Part shown: one piece after another, positions 55,066-64,000 of the stretch
Layout: the number at the start of each line of letters is the position of its first letter
Numbering within the stretch: the stretch's first letter is position 1
NCBI GenBank assembly: GCA_903867225.1
Contig: CAIPQN010000085.1
Location: forward strand, 1 to 64,000
Reading direction: 5' to 3'
Length of the DNA stretch: 64,000 bases
From: an uncultured Pseudomonadota bacterium
Lineage (GTDB): Bacteria; Pseudomonadota; Gammaproteobacteria; Methylococcales; Methylomonadaceae
The notes under the pieces: generated by a model
Told to the model about the DNA's origin: nothing
Seen by the model: only the letters and a program-made list of their open reading frames with translations
The model's database searches: none
Made by a program: the position numbers and the translations under genes

Positions 55066-56445
55066 TTACTTTTGAAACCGCTTTAAAACTTGAAACATTG
55101 CCGCAGCTTTGTCGAAACTTTCTTGATATTCATCCTCGACTTTGGAATCATTCACAATGCCGCCTCCCGCCCAAAATCGAATCGTATCGTGCGATTGAAC
55201 CAGCGTGCGAATAGCTATATTCGTGTCCATGTTGCCATTAAAATCGATGTAACCAATTGCGCCACAATAAACGCCGCGCCGATTTGGTTCGAGTTCTTCA
55301 ATCACTTGCATAGCCCGAATTTTGGGTGCGCCAGTAATCGAACCACCAGGAAAACAATGTTGTAACAAATCAAGCGCGTGATGATTGGCGTTTAATTCAC
55401 CCGTCACTGTACTCACCAAATGATGAACGGTGCTATAACTTTCGATTTCAAACAACTTCGGTACACGCACTTTTTGACACACTTTGCTGATGTCATTCCG
55501 CAATAAATCAACAATCATCACGTTTTCAGCGCGATCTTTTGGGCTGGTTTTTAAATCGGTAATTTGCGCGTCATTTTCGATTGAATCGGATTTGCGTGGG
55601 CGCGTGCCTTTAATCGGTTTCGTTTCAACATAACGCCCCGTTAACTTTAAAAATCGTTCTGGCGAGGAACTCAAAATTTTCACATCGGGAAAATTCAAAT
55701 ACGCACTAAATGGCGCGGCGTTGATTTCACGCAACGCTTGATACGATTGCCAAGTATCGCCTTCGCACGTCGCTGAAAAACGCTGTGTTAAATTTACCTG
55801 ATAACAATCGCCTTCTTTTAAATAATGTTTAATTTTCTGAAAAGCGCGGGTGTAACTTTCTTGTGAAAAATTGGCTTTTATTTGACTCGTAACGCGAAAG
55901 GATTTGGTTTTGTCTTGTGTTTTCAAACCACTTAAAAAATGGAGGATTTCCTCATAGCGCGTTTCGTCGTAACAAATCAAAAAACTTTTTTTGATTTCAT
56001 GATCAACAATTACAGTCCAATCATAAATCCCAATCATCATTTCTGAAATAGCTTCGGTATCTTTGGCAAGTGTCGGTAAATCTTCTAATCGTCGTGCTAA
56101 ATCATACGAAAAATAACCAACAGCACCGCCGATGAATGGCAAATTTAAGTCAGCAAGATTGCTTGAATCAAAAATTTCCCTATAGCGCATCAACTCAATT
56201 TTAAGCAAATCAAATGGATTTTCATTAGAAATGATAATTTCATTTTTAGTCGTAATTGTCGTATTTTCGCCTTGCGTAATCAAAGTGCAAACAGGATTTC
56301 CAGATAGAATGTCGTAGCGTCCCTGAGTGCTGCGAGGACGACCACTATCTAAAAATACTGCCCATTCATTTGTTGCAAACGCCGCAAAAGTAGATGAGCT
56401 ATCTAAAAAATAAGGAAAATTATAAAGAACCGCTTTTTTTTGCAT
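55066..56445 (-). CDS. pabB: Aminodeoxychorismate synthase component I
   Basis: 459 residues from ATG 56445, four bases after the propeller gene stop; upstream in-frame codons lie in that gene. 'PIKGTRPRKSD' carries the active-site Lys of PabB; 'DLLRNDISKVC', 'GGSITGAPKIRAMQVIEELE' and 'GAIGYIDFNG' are conserved. Makes 4-amino-4-deoxychorismate, precursor of pABA for folate and, in methylotrophs, for tetrahydromethanopterin. No pabA or pabC adjoins. Confidence 0.92.
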   Translation of the reverse strand: MQKKAVLYNFPYFLDSSSTFAAFATNEWAVFLDSGRPRSTQGRYDILSGNPVCTLITQGENTTITTKNEIIISNENPFDLLKIELMRYREIFDSSNLADLNLPFIGGAVGYFSYDLARRLEDLPTLAKDTEAISEMMIGIYDWTVIVDHEIKKSFLICYDETRYEEILHFLSGLKTQDKTKSFRVTSQIKANFSQESYTRAFQKIKHYLKEGDCYQVNLTQRFSATCEGDTWQSYQALREINAAPFSAYLNFPDVKILSSSPERFLKLTGRYVETKPIKGTRPRKSDSIENDAQITDLKTSPKDRAENVMIVDLLRNDISKVCQKVRVPKLFEIESYSTVHHLVSTVTGELNANHHALDLLQHCFPGGSITGAPKIRAMQVIEELEPNRRGVYCGAIGYIDFNGNMDTNIAIRTLVQSHDTIRFWAGGGIVNDSKVEDEYQESFDKAAAMFQVLKRFQK

Positions 56446-56449
56446 ATTG

Positions 56450-57409
56450 TTAGCGGCTGAAAAATTGACCAAATGCTCGACTGCCTGAGCCTGTTTTGAT
56501 GGTTTCGACAACATTCAACGTATTCGCATCAATCACGGAAACCGTATTGTCGAACCAATTTGCAACATAAACATGAACATCATCTAAATGGGTTGAAATA
56601 CCTTCGGGTTTATCACCCACCGTTATTTCTTTAATAACGTTTAATGTTTTTGTGTCAATAACAGAAACATTTCCATCTTCTTGATTAGTGACGAAAATTA
56701 AGGAATCATTTTTCGCTAATGCCACGGTGTACGGTAATTTATTTACTTTTACAGTGGCGATTAAGTGCATCGTTTTGGTATCCAAAACGCTAACATCATC
56801 ACTCTGAACATTCGCTGTATAAAGTCGCTCATTTTTTGAATCTAACATTAAGCCAAAAGGATGTTTGCCAACAGGCGTAACATTTTTTGTTTTTAATGTT
56901 TGCAAATCAATTTGAGAAACTGAATTACTCATTCGATTGGCAACATATAAAAAGCGATTATCTGAACTAACCATCAAACCCGAAGGCGATTTTTCAACTT
57001 CAATCGTCGCTACAATTTTCAACGATTGTGTGTCGATAACATTGACCGTATTTTCATACCAATCGGCAACATATAAACGTTGATTATCAGGCGAAATAGC
57101 AATGCCTAACGCACCTTCACTTAATTTAATGGTTGAAATAACCGCGTTTGTTTTTGTATCAATAACGGCAACACCTTTTGCTTCAGGTGTTGAAACATAA
57201 ACACGCTCACCATTTGGAGAAACCGCCACACCAGCGGGTTTTCCTTGCACAGAAATCGTATTTTGAACGGTATTTATTTGTGCATCAATAACCGAAACGC
57301 TATCACCTAATTGATTTGTGATGTAAGCGAATGGCTTGGCTTGAACGGGAGAATATAAAAAAACGGCAGCGACTCCCATCGCTACCGTCCATTTGAAATT
57401 TTTTAACAC
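56450..57409 (-). CDS. Periplasmic YVTN beta-propeller protein
   Basis: 319 residues. A signal peptide ends near 'SPVQAKPFAYITN'. About seven blades each carry a version of 'VYVANWFDNTVSVIDANTLNVV'. These YncE-like proteins are found near PQQ-dependent dehydrogenase genes. It directly follows the MxaD-like gene with no gap, so I infer a shared periplasmic role in methanol or another alcohol oxidation; ligand unknown. Confidence 0.85.
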   Translation of the reverse strand: MLKNFKWTVAMGVAAVFLYSPVQAKPFAYITNQLGDSVSVIDAQINTVQNTISVQGKPAGVAVSPNGERVYVSTPEAKGVAVIDTKTNAVISTIKLSEGALGIAISPDNQRLYVADWYENTVNVIDTQSLKIVATIEVEKSPSGLMVSSDNRFLYVANRMSNSVSQIDLQTLKTKNVTPVGKHPFGLMLDSKNERLYTANVQSDDVSVLDTKTMHLIATVKVNKLPYTVALAKNDSLIFVTNQEDGNVSVIDTKTLNVIKEITVGDKPEGISTHLDDVHVYVANWFDNTVSVIDANTLNVVETIKTGSGSRAFGQFFSR

Positions 57410-57973
57410 TTATTTCTCAGCCAATGCTTTTAAATTCGCCAAACCTTCTTTTAATACAGCTGAAACTGCTGTGTTTGCCGCTTCTTCATTCATTTCAGCT
57501 GGTGGGTTGTTGTTCATGTAAGCGCGGTAATAACCTGTTTTCCATGACACAACAGCCGAACCATTGCTGTCTTCAACTTTAATGCTTGCCGCATAGTTAT
57601 CTACTGGAAATACAGGTACTTTTTCTTCTACGCCAGAATGCACGATAGTGTGTGTAGTGCTGATATCAGTAATTTTGTAATCGTAAGACATTTTAGTTGC
57701 ATCATATTTTTTCAATTCTTCTGTGATTGTTCCGCCATTTTTTAGCGTCAAAGTACGCGATGCGCCTTTTTCATTTCCACCCGTTGCGGTTACGCCTCTG
57801 ACAACTGGCAACCATGATAAATCGTTATATTCTTTAATAATGTTCCAAACTTTTGCAGCTGGTGCATTGATGGTAATTTCTTGTTCTAATTTTTGACGAA
57901 CAGGTCCGTGTGCGCTAGCAACAGAAGTGAACATGAATGCGCCGAGTGATAGCAAAAGGGTCAATTTTTTCAT
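57410..57973 (-). CDS. MxaD-like periplasmic SRPBCC protein
   Basis: 187 residues. Signal peptide cut near 'VASAHGPV'. 'KLEQEITINAPAAKVWNIIKEYNDLSWLPVVRGV' and 'SRTLTLKNGGTITEELKKYDA' with 'YYRAYMNNNPPAEMNEEAA' are the pattern of MxaD proteins, which aid methanol oxidation by the methanol dehydrogenase/cytochrome cL pair. The mxaFI genes are not in this window; symbol left blank because identity rests on similarity recalled from the family. Confidence 0.72.
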   Translation of the reverse strand: MKKLTLLLSLGAFMFTSVASAHGPVRQKLEQEITINAPAAKVWNIIKEYNDLSWLPVVRGVTATGGNEKGASRTLTLKNGGTITEELKKYDATKMSYDYKITDISTTHTIVHSGVEEKVPVFPVDNYAASIKVEDSNGSAVVSWKTGYYRAYMNNNPPAEMNEEAANTAVSAVLKEGLANLKALAEK

Positions 57974-58029
57974 TATTTGTTTCCTAAAAAGTTAAAGTGT
58001 AATTGTACAAGGTTAATTATATGCGAATT

Positions 58030-58794
58030 TTAGCGTCGCGCCACGATACAAATCACGTCAAACGTTGCAACGATTTCATCTTTAGTTCGTGGATAACTCG
58101 CCATCATGGTTTGGAGCGTTTTTTTAGACGTTAAATTTTTACGGCGTTGCGAATTTACATTGTGTGCGCCGATTTTTTTTAATTCTCGCATTAAATCTAA
58201 AACCGAATCGTAATAAGAAATATAAGAGACATTTTTCATTTCAATCGAAAAAAAACCTGCTTGTGTTAATGCCGATTGTAATTCGGACATCGTGTAAAAA
58301 TCGTTAACATGAGAAAAATCATCAACATTTTTCCAAGCAGTTTTTAATTCATGCAGTGTTTTTGAACCAAAAATACTAAAAATTAACGTGCCATTAGTTT
58401 TCAAAACACGGTGTAATTCATTTAACGCTTCATCAATCGGTTGACACCATTGCAAGGCTAAATTTGAGAAAATTGCATTGATACTTTCGGTTGAAAATGG
58501 CAACTGTTCAGCATCAGCACAAACGTAATTCACAGAATTACGCAATTTTTCCCGCGTCGTTTGCAACATTGGGAATACTAAATCCAATGCAACCAACGTT
58601 TCGCAGTGTGGTAATAATTCCTGTGTTAAAAATCCTGTCCCACACCCCAAATCAATAACGTTTCCCGTTAAATTTTCTGGTAAAAACGCTTGTAATAAAT
58701 CGCGTCCAACGTTGCGTTGCAATTCTGCCACGCTGTCGTAAGTTTGCGAGGCGTTGCCAAATGATTGTTTGATTTTTCTTTTATCTAATGACAT
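58030..58794 (-). CDS. bioC: Malonyl-ACP O-methyltransferase BioC
   Basis: 254 residues. 'VIDLGCGTGFLTQELL' is the AdoMet loop, 'FSNLALQWC' the BioC signature. Starts the pimelate moiety of biotin by masking malonyl-ACP. It overlaps bioH by 14 bases. Confidence 0.93.
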   Translation of the reverse strand: MSLDKRKIKQSFGNASQTYDSVAELQRNVGRDLLQAFLPENLTGNVIDLGCGTGFLTQELLPHCETLVALDLVFPMLQTTREKLRNSVNYVCADAEQLPFSTESINAIFSNLALQWCQPIDEALNELHRVLKTNGTLIFSIFGSKTLHELKTAWKNVDDFSHVNDFYTMSELQSALTQAGFFSIEMKNVSYISYYDSVLDLMRELKKIGAHNVNSQRRKNLTSKKTLQTMMASYPRTKDEIVATFDVICIVARR

Positions 58795-59488
58795 TGAGAA
58801 AATTATGAATTGAATTTAAACAATTTTCAGGTTGAGTAACAAACGGAATGTGCGTGGCATTTTTTAAAATAATGAGCTGCAAATTCGGTTGAAACATTTG
58901 CATTTGTTCACTGATTTCAACGGGAATAAGCGCGTCGTTATCGCTCAAAATCGCCGAAATCGGACATTTCAAATTCATCAAAACCACCCGCAAATCGCTC
59001 GTTTTAAGCAACGCCAAACTGGTTTCTAAATTGGTTAGTTCGGGTGTAGGTTTTAAAGCAAAACGGGCTTTCACGTCTTTCAAAAAAGTCTGAGAACCCT
59101 GTAATTGCAATGCTAAAAAACGTTGCAATGTCGTGACTGAATTGGCGTGTAATTGTTCAGAAAAAGCGATAAAAGTTTCAAAAGCCATTCCTGCCCAGTT
59201 TTCTTTCTCAACAAAACAAGGATTTGTTGCCAACAAAACTACGCCTTTCACACGTTTTGTATAACGTGCAGCAATATCCAACGCTACCGTTCCGCCTAAC
59301 GACCAACCGAGTAAATAAAAGGGTTCGTCATCTAATGCGGCGACAATTTCATCACTTATCGCTTCCAAATTATCACGCCACGGCAAATCGACCAATGTCA
59401 CGCGATAATGTTGCGAAAGTTGTGTGGCAAAATCACCCCACAACCCGCTGTGCATCGCCCAACCGTGCAATAAAACCAAATGCTTCAC
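58781..59488 (-). CDS. bioH: Pimeloyl-ACP methyl ester carboxylesterase BioH
   Basis: 235 residues, alpha/beta hydrolase. Nucleophile S63 in 'LLGWSLGGTVAL', Asp in 'SDNDALIP', His in 'NATHIPF'. Removes the methyl group that BioC adds, ending pimelate synthesis. Paired with bioC. Confidence 0.92.
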   Translation of the reverse strand: MKHLVLLHGWAMHSGLWGDFATQLSQHYRVTLVDLPWRDNLEAISDEIVAALDDEPFYLLGWSLGGTVALDIAARYTKRVKGVVLLATNPCFVEKENWAGMAFETFIAFSEQLHANSVTTLQRFLALQLQGSQTFLKDVKARFALKPTPELTNLETSLALLKTSDLRVVLMNLKCPISAILSDNDALIPVEISEQMQMFQPNLQLIILKNATHIPFVTQPENCLNSIHNFLNVIR

Positions 59489-59494
59489 AGTGAA

Positions 59495-61084
59495 TTATTT
59501 CGCCTGACTTTCTAAATAATCTTCGTAATTACCATTGAAATCAACGATACCATGTGCGGTAATTTCAATAACTCGCGTTGCTAATGACGATACAAATTCG
59601 CGGTCATGGCTTACGAAAATTAACGTCCCTGGATATTGTTCAAGTGCGGTGTTTAAAGATTCAATTGATTCCATGTCCAAATGGTTGGTTGGTTCGTCTA
59701 AAACCATAATGTTAGCTTTTTGCAGCATCAATTTTCCAAACAATAAACGACCTTGCTCACCACCCGAAACGACTTTTACTGACTTGTTAATATCATCTTG
59801 CGAAAACAATAAACGTCCAAGCACTGCACGAATCGCTTGATCATCATCACTTTCTTTACGCCATTGATTCATCCAGTTAATTAACGTTTCATCTTCGGCA
59901 AAATCGTCGGCGTGATCTTGGGCAAAATAACCAATGTCCGAATTTTCTGACCATTTAATTTCGCCCGTATCTGCGGTTAATTCGCCAACTAAGGTTTTCA
60001 GCAACGTTGATTTTCCAATCCCATTTGCGCCAATAATCGCTACTCTATCACCAGCGGCAATCATCAAATTTAGGTTTTTAAATAATGGTTCTTCGCTATA
60101 ACCTTTGCTCAAACTTTCAACTTCTAATGCTAAACGGTGCAATTTTTTGGTTTGGTCAAAACGAATAAAGGGATTGACGCGGCTAGACAATTTCACTTCA
60201 TCAAGTTGAATTTTATCTAATTGTTTGGCGCGAGAAGTCGCTTGTTTCGCTTTTGAAGCGTTGGCAGAAAAACGTCTAACGAACGCTTGTAATTCTACAA
60301 TTTGGGTTTTCTTTTTCGCATTTCCCGCCAACAAACGTTCACGAACCTCTGTCGAAGCGACCATGTAATCGTCGTAATTACCTGGATAAACGCGCAATTC
60401 GCCATAATCCATGTCGGCAACGTGGGTGCAAACGCTGTTTAAGAAATGGCGATCATGCGAAATAATGACCATCGTGCAATCACGGTCATTCAACATATCT
60501 TCGAGCCAGCGAATCGTGTTAATGTCCAAGTTGTTTGTTGGTTCGTCAAGTAACAAAATATCGGGATTTGAAAACAACGCTTGAGCCAATAAAACGCGCA
60601 ATTTCCAACCTGGTGCAACCGCACTCATCAAACCAAAATGTTGCTCAACTGGAATATCCAAACCAAGTAATAATTCGCCAGCGCGTGATTCGGCGGTGTA
60701 GCCATTAAATTCAGCAAACACCGTTTCCAATTCTGCGGCGTGCATATAATCATCTTCAGTGGCTTCTAAATTAGCGTAAATGGCATCACGTTCTGACATT
60801 GCCGCCCACATTTCTTTATGCCCCATCAGCACGACATCTACGACACGGTAATCTTCAAAAGCGAATTGGTCTTGGCGTAAATTACCGAGACGTTCATTCG
60901 GCGACAGACTCACGTTTCCCGCAGAAGGTTCTAAATCGCCACTGAGAATTTTCATAAACGTGGATTTTCCACAGCCATTTGCGCCGATTAAACCGTAGCG
61001 ATTTCCATCGCCAAATTTAACAGAAATGTTTTCAAATAATGGCTTTGCGCCAAATTGCATGGTGATGTTTGCGGTAGAAATCAA
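59495..61084 (-). CDS. ybiT: ABC-F ATPase, YbiT type
   Basis: 529 residues, matching YbiT length. Two ABC cassettes ('[17 protein letters not shown]' and '[17 protein letters not shown]') with Walker B '[11 protein letters not shown]' and '[11 protein letters not shown]'; the first signature is the unusual '[14 protein letters not shown]' of YbiT. A basic linker sits between them. Soluble ribosome-associated factor that relieves stalling. Confidence 0.92.
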   Translation of the reverse strand: MISTANITMQFGAKPLFENISVKFGDGNRYGLIGANGCGKSTFMKILSGDLEPSAGNVSLSPNERLGNLRQDQFAFEDYRVVDVVLMGHKEMWAAMSERDAIYANLEATEDDYMHAAELETVFAEFNGYTAESRAGELLLGLDIPVEQHFGLMSAVAPGWKLRVLLAQALFSNPDILLLDEPTNNLDINTIRWLEDMLNDRDCTMVIISHDRHFLNSVCTHVADMDYGELRVYPGNYDDYMVASTEVRERLLAGNAKKKTQIVELQAFVRRFSANASKAKQATSRAKQLDKIQLDEVKLSSRVNPFIRFDQTKKLHRLALEVESLSKGYSEEPLFKNLNLMIAAGDRVAIIGANGIGKSTLLKTLVGELTADTGEIKWSENSDIGYFAQDHADDFAEDETLINWMNQWRKESDDDQAIRAVLGRLLFSQDDINKSVKVVSGGEQGRLLFGKLMLQKANIMVLDEPTNHLDMESIESLNTALEQYPGTLIFVSHDREFVSSLATRVIEITAHGIVDFNGNYEDYLESQAK

Positions 61085-61130
61085 AATGGTTTTCCTAAAA
61101 ATCGATATGAAAAAAAGTGCGTGTTAAAAA

Positions 61131-61439
61131 TTAAACGAATGAACAAATGTAATCGGTTGCAGTGTGAACGCGCATGGTAAATTGTGAATTTTCAGGAACG
61201 TTAAACGCTTCGCCACCTTTAATTGCTTTCCAATTTTCATTAGGTAATAAAACATCTAATGTGCCGCTTTGGATTTCCATTATTTCGGGTACACCGACAT
61301 TGAAAACGTATTCACCAGGCTGCATAAAACCAAGTGTTTTTGTCGTTCCGTCGGCAAATTTAAGGGTGCGGCTAGACACGTTTCCTTCAAAATAAACGTT
61401 CGCTTTTTTGATAACAGTAACATTGCTAAATTCTGACAT
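61131..61439 (-). CDS. ppnP: Pyrimidine/purine nucleoside phosphorylase PpnP
   Basis: 102 residues, cupin fold: 'NVYFEGNVSSRTLKFADGTTKTLGFMQPGEYVF' and 'VPENSQFTMRV'. Splits nucleosides with phosphate. Confidence 0.93.
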   Translation of the reverse strand: MSEFSNVTVIKKANVYFEGNVSSRTLKFADGTTKTLGFMQPGEYVFNVGVPEIMEIQSGTLDVLLPNENWKAIKGGEAFNVPENSQFTMRVHTATDYICSFV

Positions 61440-61465
61440 GAGATTTTCCTTTTTTAAGTTTGAAA

Positions 61466-62245
61466 TTAAGATTTTTCAGGTTCTGGAACATAAATAATTT
61501 TTTGTCCACGATAATTAGAACGAATACTATCGATTGCGTGTTGCGTAAGTTCTGCACCTTGTCTAACTAAAACGGTGCCATATTGATCACACAAATCACC
61601 TAATTCTAATTTTCCTGGTGATAAATAAACGATTTTGTACAAATGTAATTCGTTGTTTTCAACAGGCAAATAAAACACAGGATTACGTTGCAATAATTCT
61701 AAAAAGACTTTGACTAATTCAGGGTCAAGTTCCGTTCCACTCGCGGTATTCGTGAAATAGTTAATAATATCTTCAGGCACAGAGCGTTCTTCGCCGAACA
61801 TTTCACCAATCATCATCGAATCATACAAATCAACAACGGCTAGAATTCGTGCCGAAAGTGAAATTTCTTTACCTTTCAATTTATCAGGATAGCCTTCACC
61901 GTTAAATTTTTCGTGATGATGACGTACTGTTTCTAAAACTTGGGCATCAGAAAGAACTTTTGAAAGTAAATGCTCACCTTCATTAACATGACTTTGAATC
62001 AAATCCGTATTTTTGTGCAGCGTCATATCAAGCGATATTTGTTCAAAATCAATATCAATTTTCAAAAAACCAATGTCGTGAACCAAACCACTCACAAAAA
62101 CATTTTGCTTAAATTCAGCTGATTGATTTAGCATTTTTGCTAACTCGAAGGCATAACACGCAACACGTTTACTGTGTAGCCCTAATTTTAACGAGGCTTT
62201 ATGTTGTGCCAAAAGTAAAATTTCCAACAACCCGTTGTTTATCAT
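61466..62245 (-). CDS. HD-GYP domain phosphodiesterase
   Basis: 259 residues. HD pair in 'SGLVHDIGFLKI', 'HHEKFNGEGYPDKLKGKEI' is the GYP motif, then 'RILAVVDLYDSM'. Such proteins usually degrade cyclic-di-GMP. No receiver or sensor domain is attached; a C-terminal extension of about 60 residues has no known fold. Metal ligands appear intact. Confidence 0.88.
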   Translation of the reverse strand: MINNGLLEILLLAQHKASLKLGLHSKRVACYAFELAKMLNQSAEFKQNVFVSGLVHDIGFLKIDIDFEQISLDMTLHKNTDLIQSHVNEGEHLLSKVLSDAQVLETVRHHHEKFNGEGYPDKLKGKEISLSARILAVVDLYDSMMIGEMFGEERSVPEDIINYFTNTASGTELDPELVKVFLELLQRNPVFYLPVENNELHLYKIVYLSPGKLELGDLCDQYGTVLVRQGAELTQHAIDSIRSNYRGQKIIYVPEPEKS

Positions 62246-62284
62246 AAATAACTGTGCCTAAAATTTGGTGGATAAAATGTTTTT

Positions 62285-62767
62285 TTATAATCGAACAAAC
62301 GTGTGATTGTGACAAGTCGGGCAGGGTGGAATACGACTAGCGGTTTTAAAAGCGATTTCCTTACCACAATCGTCACAAAGAAACGTGCCAGCAATCGTAA
62401 TATCACCGCTTTTATATTTATGTGTTTCGGCAAGAAGTTCTAGTTTTGCCAATTCAATGCGTGTTTTATCCGCAACGCTCAAAAACGCATCCCACGTTAA
62501 ATTTTCAACCAATTCAATATCGAATTTTAACCATTCAGTTAATGAATTATTATCATGTGCAGGTAACAATGCTGCAGCGTGTTCAACATCTCGTTTTACT
62601 TGCGTTGAAACGTGTTCCAATTCTTCCGCCGTTAAACTATTACTTTCATTGATTTTTTCTTTGGAAATCTCAAACGCATCAGTGAAAGAATTTAGCGTAT
62701 CTTCCATTGTTTCATGCAAATGGTGCATGAATTCACTGTAAGCGGTAATTAGTTTTTCTGTATTCAT
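62285..62767 (-). CDS. DUF1451-family zinc ribbon protein
   Basis: 160 residues. Helical N-terminal 110 residues and a C-terminal ribbon with 'CDDCG' and 'CPTCH'. Similar to E. coli YbeL; function unknown. 40 bases before the HD-GYP gene. Confidence 0.82.
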   Translation of the reverse strand: MNTEKLITAYSEFMHHLHETMEDTLNSFTDAFEISKEKINESNSLTAEELEHVSTQVKRDVEHAAALLPAHDNNSLTEWLKFDIELVENLTWDAFLSVADKTRIELAKLELLAETHKYKSGDITIAGTFLCDDCGKEIAFKTASRIPPCPTCHNHTFVRL

Positions 62768-62832
62768 AAAATTCCTTTCAAAATGTGATTGATGATGTGG
62801 CTATTCTAACTGGTTTAAACAAAAATAAAGCA

Positions 62833-64000
62833 TCAAAAACGTAATTGCAGATTTAATTTGAAATAAAGTTTGCCATCTTTCTCAATAAACAATTTTCCAA
62901 AACGATGGCGCGTTGTAGATGGTGTATCGAGTTTGATGTTTTCGTACAAATACATTTTCAATGATTCTAAATCGATAATATGAAAAGCAACGCAATCGCC
63001 CGAATTTTTCATCACGATGCTGCCGTTTGCTTGATACGCTCCATCCCATTTTGTCCCTGCAAAAAATCCCAGCAACACATCAACCAATAATTTTTGCACT
63101 TTGTTTTGCAAAACCAGTTTGTCACCATAATGAATTTGGGCGTTTAAAATTGATTGCTCGTGAATAAAATCAATGATTTTTGAAATGGCACTGATTCGAT
63201 TTTTGTAAAACGCTAACAAAATGTGCGAAATAATTTCAGGCATTAGCGAATCGACCATTTTCAAATTATGCGTCATAGCTTCTTTTTCGGCATTGACGTA
63301 ATGAAAACTGCCGCCGTGTTGTTCAATTGCAATAATTCGATCTCGCAATTTTGTTGATGAATCAATGGCGTTGATTTCGTCAATTTTGTCCACGCCTAAA
63401 CCGTCAATTCTAAAAATAAAATTTGTATTTCCAGACGCATTTAGCAAAGTAGGTTTTGCGCCTAAATAGGATTTAATGCCGAATCCTTCATTGTTTCGCC
63501 GAGAAAAATCGGCGTGCGAAATATCCAAAAGAATGTCAGCTTTTTGATTGCTGTGACCACCTTTTACGACGCTAAAACCTAACGCATCTTGGATAATTTC
63601 AAACTCTGGCAATTCAAATGTGCCGCTTTTTGTTTTTATGACTTCAGTGAGTTTGTTTAGCGTTTCAGCGTTAATCAAATTAGAAAAGTTAAGTTGTTTT
63701 TTTAAACCTGTTTTCTTATCAACAATTTCTAGTGTTGATTTATCCAAAATAAAAAACTCTAAATCTAAATTTTCAGTGGTGACTTTATGAATGTTTAAAA
63801 AATTATCCGTTGGATTTAAATCTGCATCGGCTAAAAAAAGTTGTTGTTCGGCAAGTAATTTCACAAATACTAATAATTCGCTCCATTCACCTTTATTATG
63901 CGTGGTTTTTGCAACACTCATTTTTTTGTCCGTGTTATTCATATATGTAATTAAATTACGTCCAACGGCTTCAACAGCATCAACAGCAACCGAATTGCCT
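62833..64000 (-). CDS. Cytosine-5 methyltransferase C-terminus fused to HpaII-family endonuclease (partial)
   Basis: The frame runs without a stop from the window edge to TAA at 62833. Before the ATG at 63942 it reads 'GNSVAVDAVEAVGRNLITY', the motif X ending typical of cytosine-5 DNA methyltransferases. After it comes 'HNKGEWSELLVFVKLLAEQ' and a PD-(D/E)XK-like 'KADILLDI'...'GIKSYLG', the layout of R.HpaII-type enzymes (cut CCGG). Because the methyltransferase motif and the endonuclease share one frame, the two are one polypeptide unless the sequence has an error. The N-terminal part lies outside the window. An internal start at 63942 could also make a separate endonuclease. Confidence 0.82.
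   Translation of the reverse strand, partial: GNSVAVDAVEAVGRNLITYMNNTDKKMSVAKTTHNKGEWSELLVFVKLLAEQQLFLADADLNPTDNFLNIHKVTTENLDLEFFILDKSTLEIVDKKTGLKKQLNFSNLINAETLNKLTEVIKTKSGTFELPEFEIIQDALGFSVVKGGHSNQKADILLDISHADFSRRNNEGFGIKSYLGAKPTLLNASGNTNFIFRIDGLGVDKIDEINAIDSSTKLRDRIIAIEQHGGSFHYVNAEKEAMTHNLKMVDSLMPEIISHILLAFYKNRISAISKIIDFIHEQSILNAQIHYGDKLVLQNKVQKLLVDVLLGFFAGTKWDGAYQANGSIVMKNSGDCVAFHIIDLESLKMYLYENIKLDTPSTTRHRFGKLFIEKDGKLYFKLNLQLRF

Overview
The window looks like chromosome from an AT-rich gammaproteobacterium. Evidence includes the order mnmG-rsmG-parA-parB-atpIBEFHAGDC-glmU-glmS, the thrS-infC-rpmI-rplT operon, dapA-bamC, carAB-greA next to yhbY/rlmE, and gammaproteobacterial forms of yhdP, ybiT, fmdB, ppnP and bioC/bioH. 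Three loci point to a methylotroph or methanotroph, perhaps Methylococcales: an MxaD-like periplasmic SRPBCC protein, a YVTN beta-propeller protein beside it, and an MfnE-like amino-acid-kinase-family protein of the kind used in tetrahydromethanopterin synthesis. The lineage is inferred from gene content only; no rRNA is present.

Layout. 1-3.4 kb is accessory: a probable insertion-sequence end, a 5'-truncated Thr/Ala-rich repeat protein, and two tandem PD-(D/E)XK paralogues with copied terminators. 3.5-13.2 kb is housekeeping (yhdP, a nitrilase-family amidase, a BamC-like lipoprotein, rpe, gph, mnmG, rsmG), with a toxin-antitoxin pair inserted between mnmG and rsmG. 13.2-14.2 kb holds a double-hairpin inverted repeat and a DUF1566 protein whose C-terminus resembles the variable region of a diversity-generating-retroelement target. 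14.3-16.1 kb is parA-parB, with an unusual 71-residue protein between them carrying a copy of the ParB N-terminal motif. 16.2-23.2 kb is the complete F1Fo ATP synthase operon. 23.2-30 kb holds glmU, glmS, aroG, a thiS-thiG fusion and guaB. 30.1-32.8 kb is a second accessory patch (an Rpn-type nuclease and a DNA methyltransferase with a C-terminal nuclease-like domain).

32.9-38.2 kb holds hisA-hisF-hisI, tRNA-Val and thrS-infC-rpmI-rplT; infC appears to start at ATC. 38.3-42.1 kb on the minus strand is aspS, dapA, bamC and fmdB, with pyrC divergent. 43.4-43.6 kb is a tRNA-Pro/Arg/His cluster, and just past tRNA-His lies the C-terminal remnant of a tyrosine recombinase, suggesting an old integration site. 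44.3-46.2 kb carries the MfnE-like kinase and an ABC permease. 46.2-54.6 kb is mostly minus-strand leuA, pssA, rlmE, greA, carB and carA. 55-62.8 kb is a dense minus-strand array: pabB, the beta-propeller, the MxaD-like protein, bioC, bioH, ybiT, ppnP, an HD-GYP protein and a zinc-ribbon protein. The window ends inside a minus-strand gene in which a cytosine-5 methyltransferase C-terminus reads in frame, with no stop, into an HpaII-family endonuclease.

Most notable candidates: the apparent single-chain methyltransferase-HpaII fusion, the mini-ParB between parA and parB, the retroelement-target-like DUF1566 protein, the toxin-antitoxin pair with an unusual antitoxin, and the integrase scar at tRNA-His.
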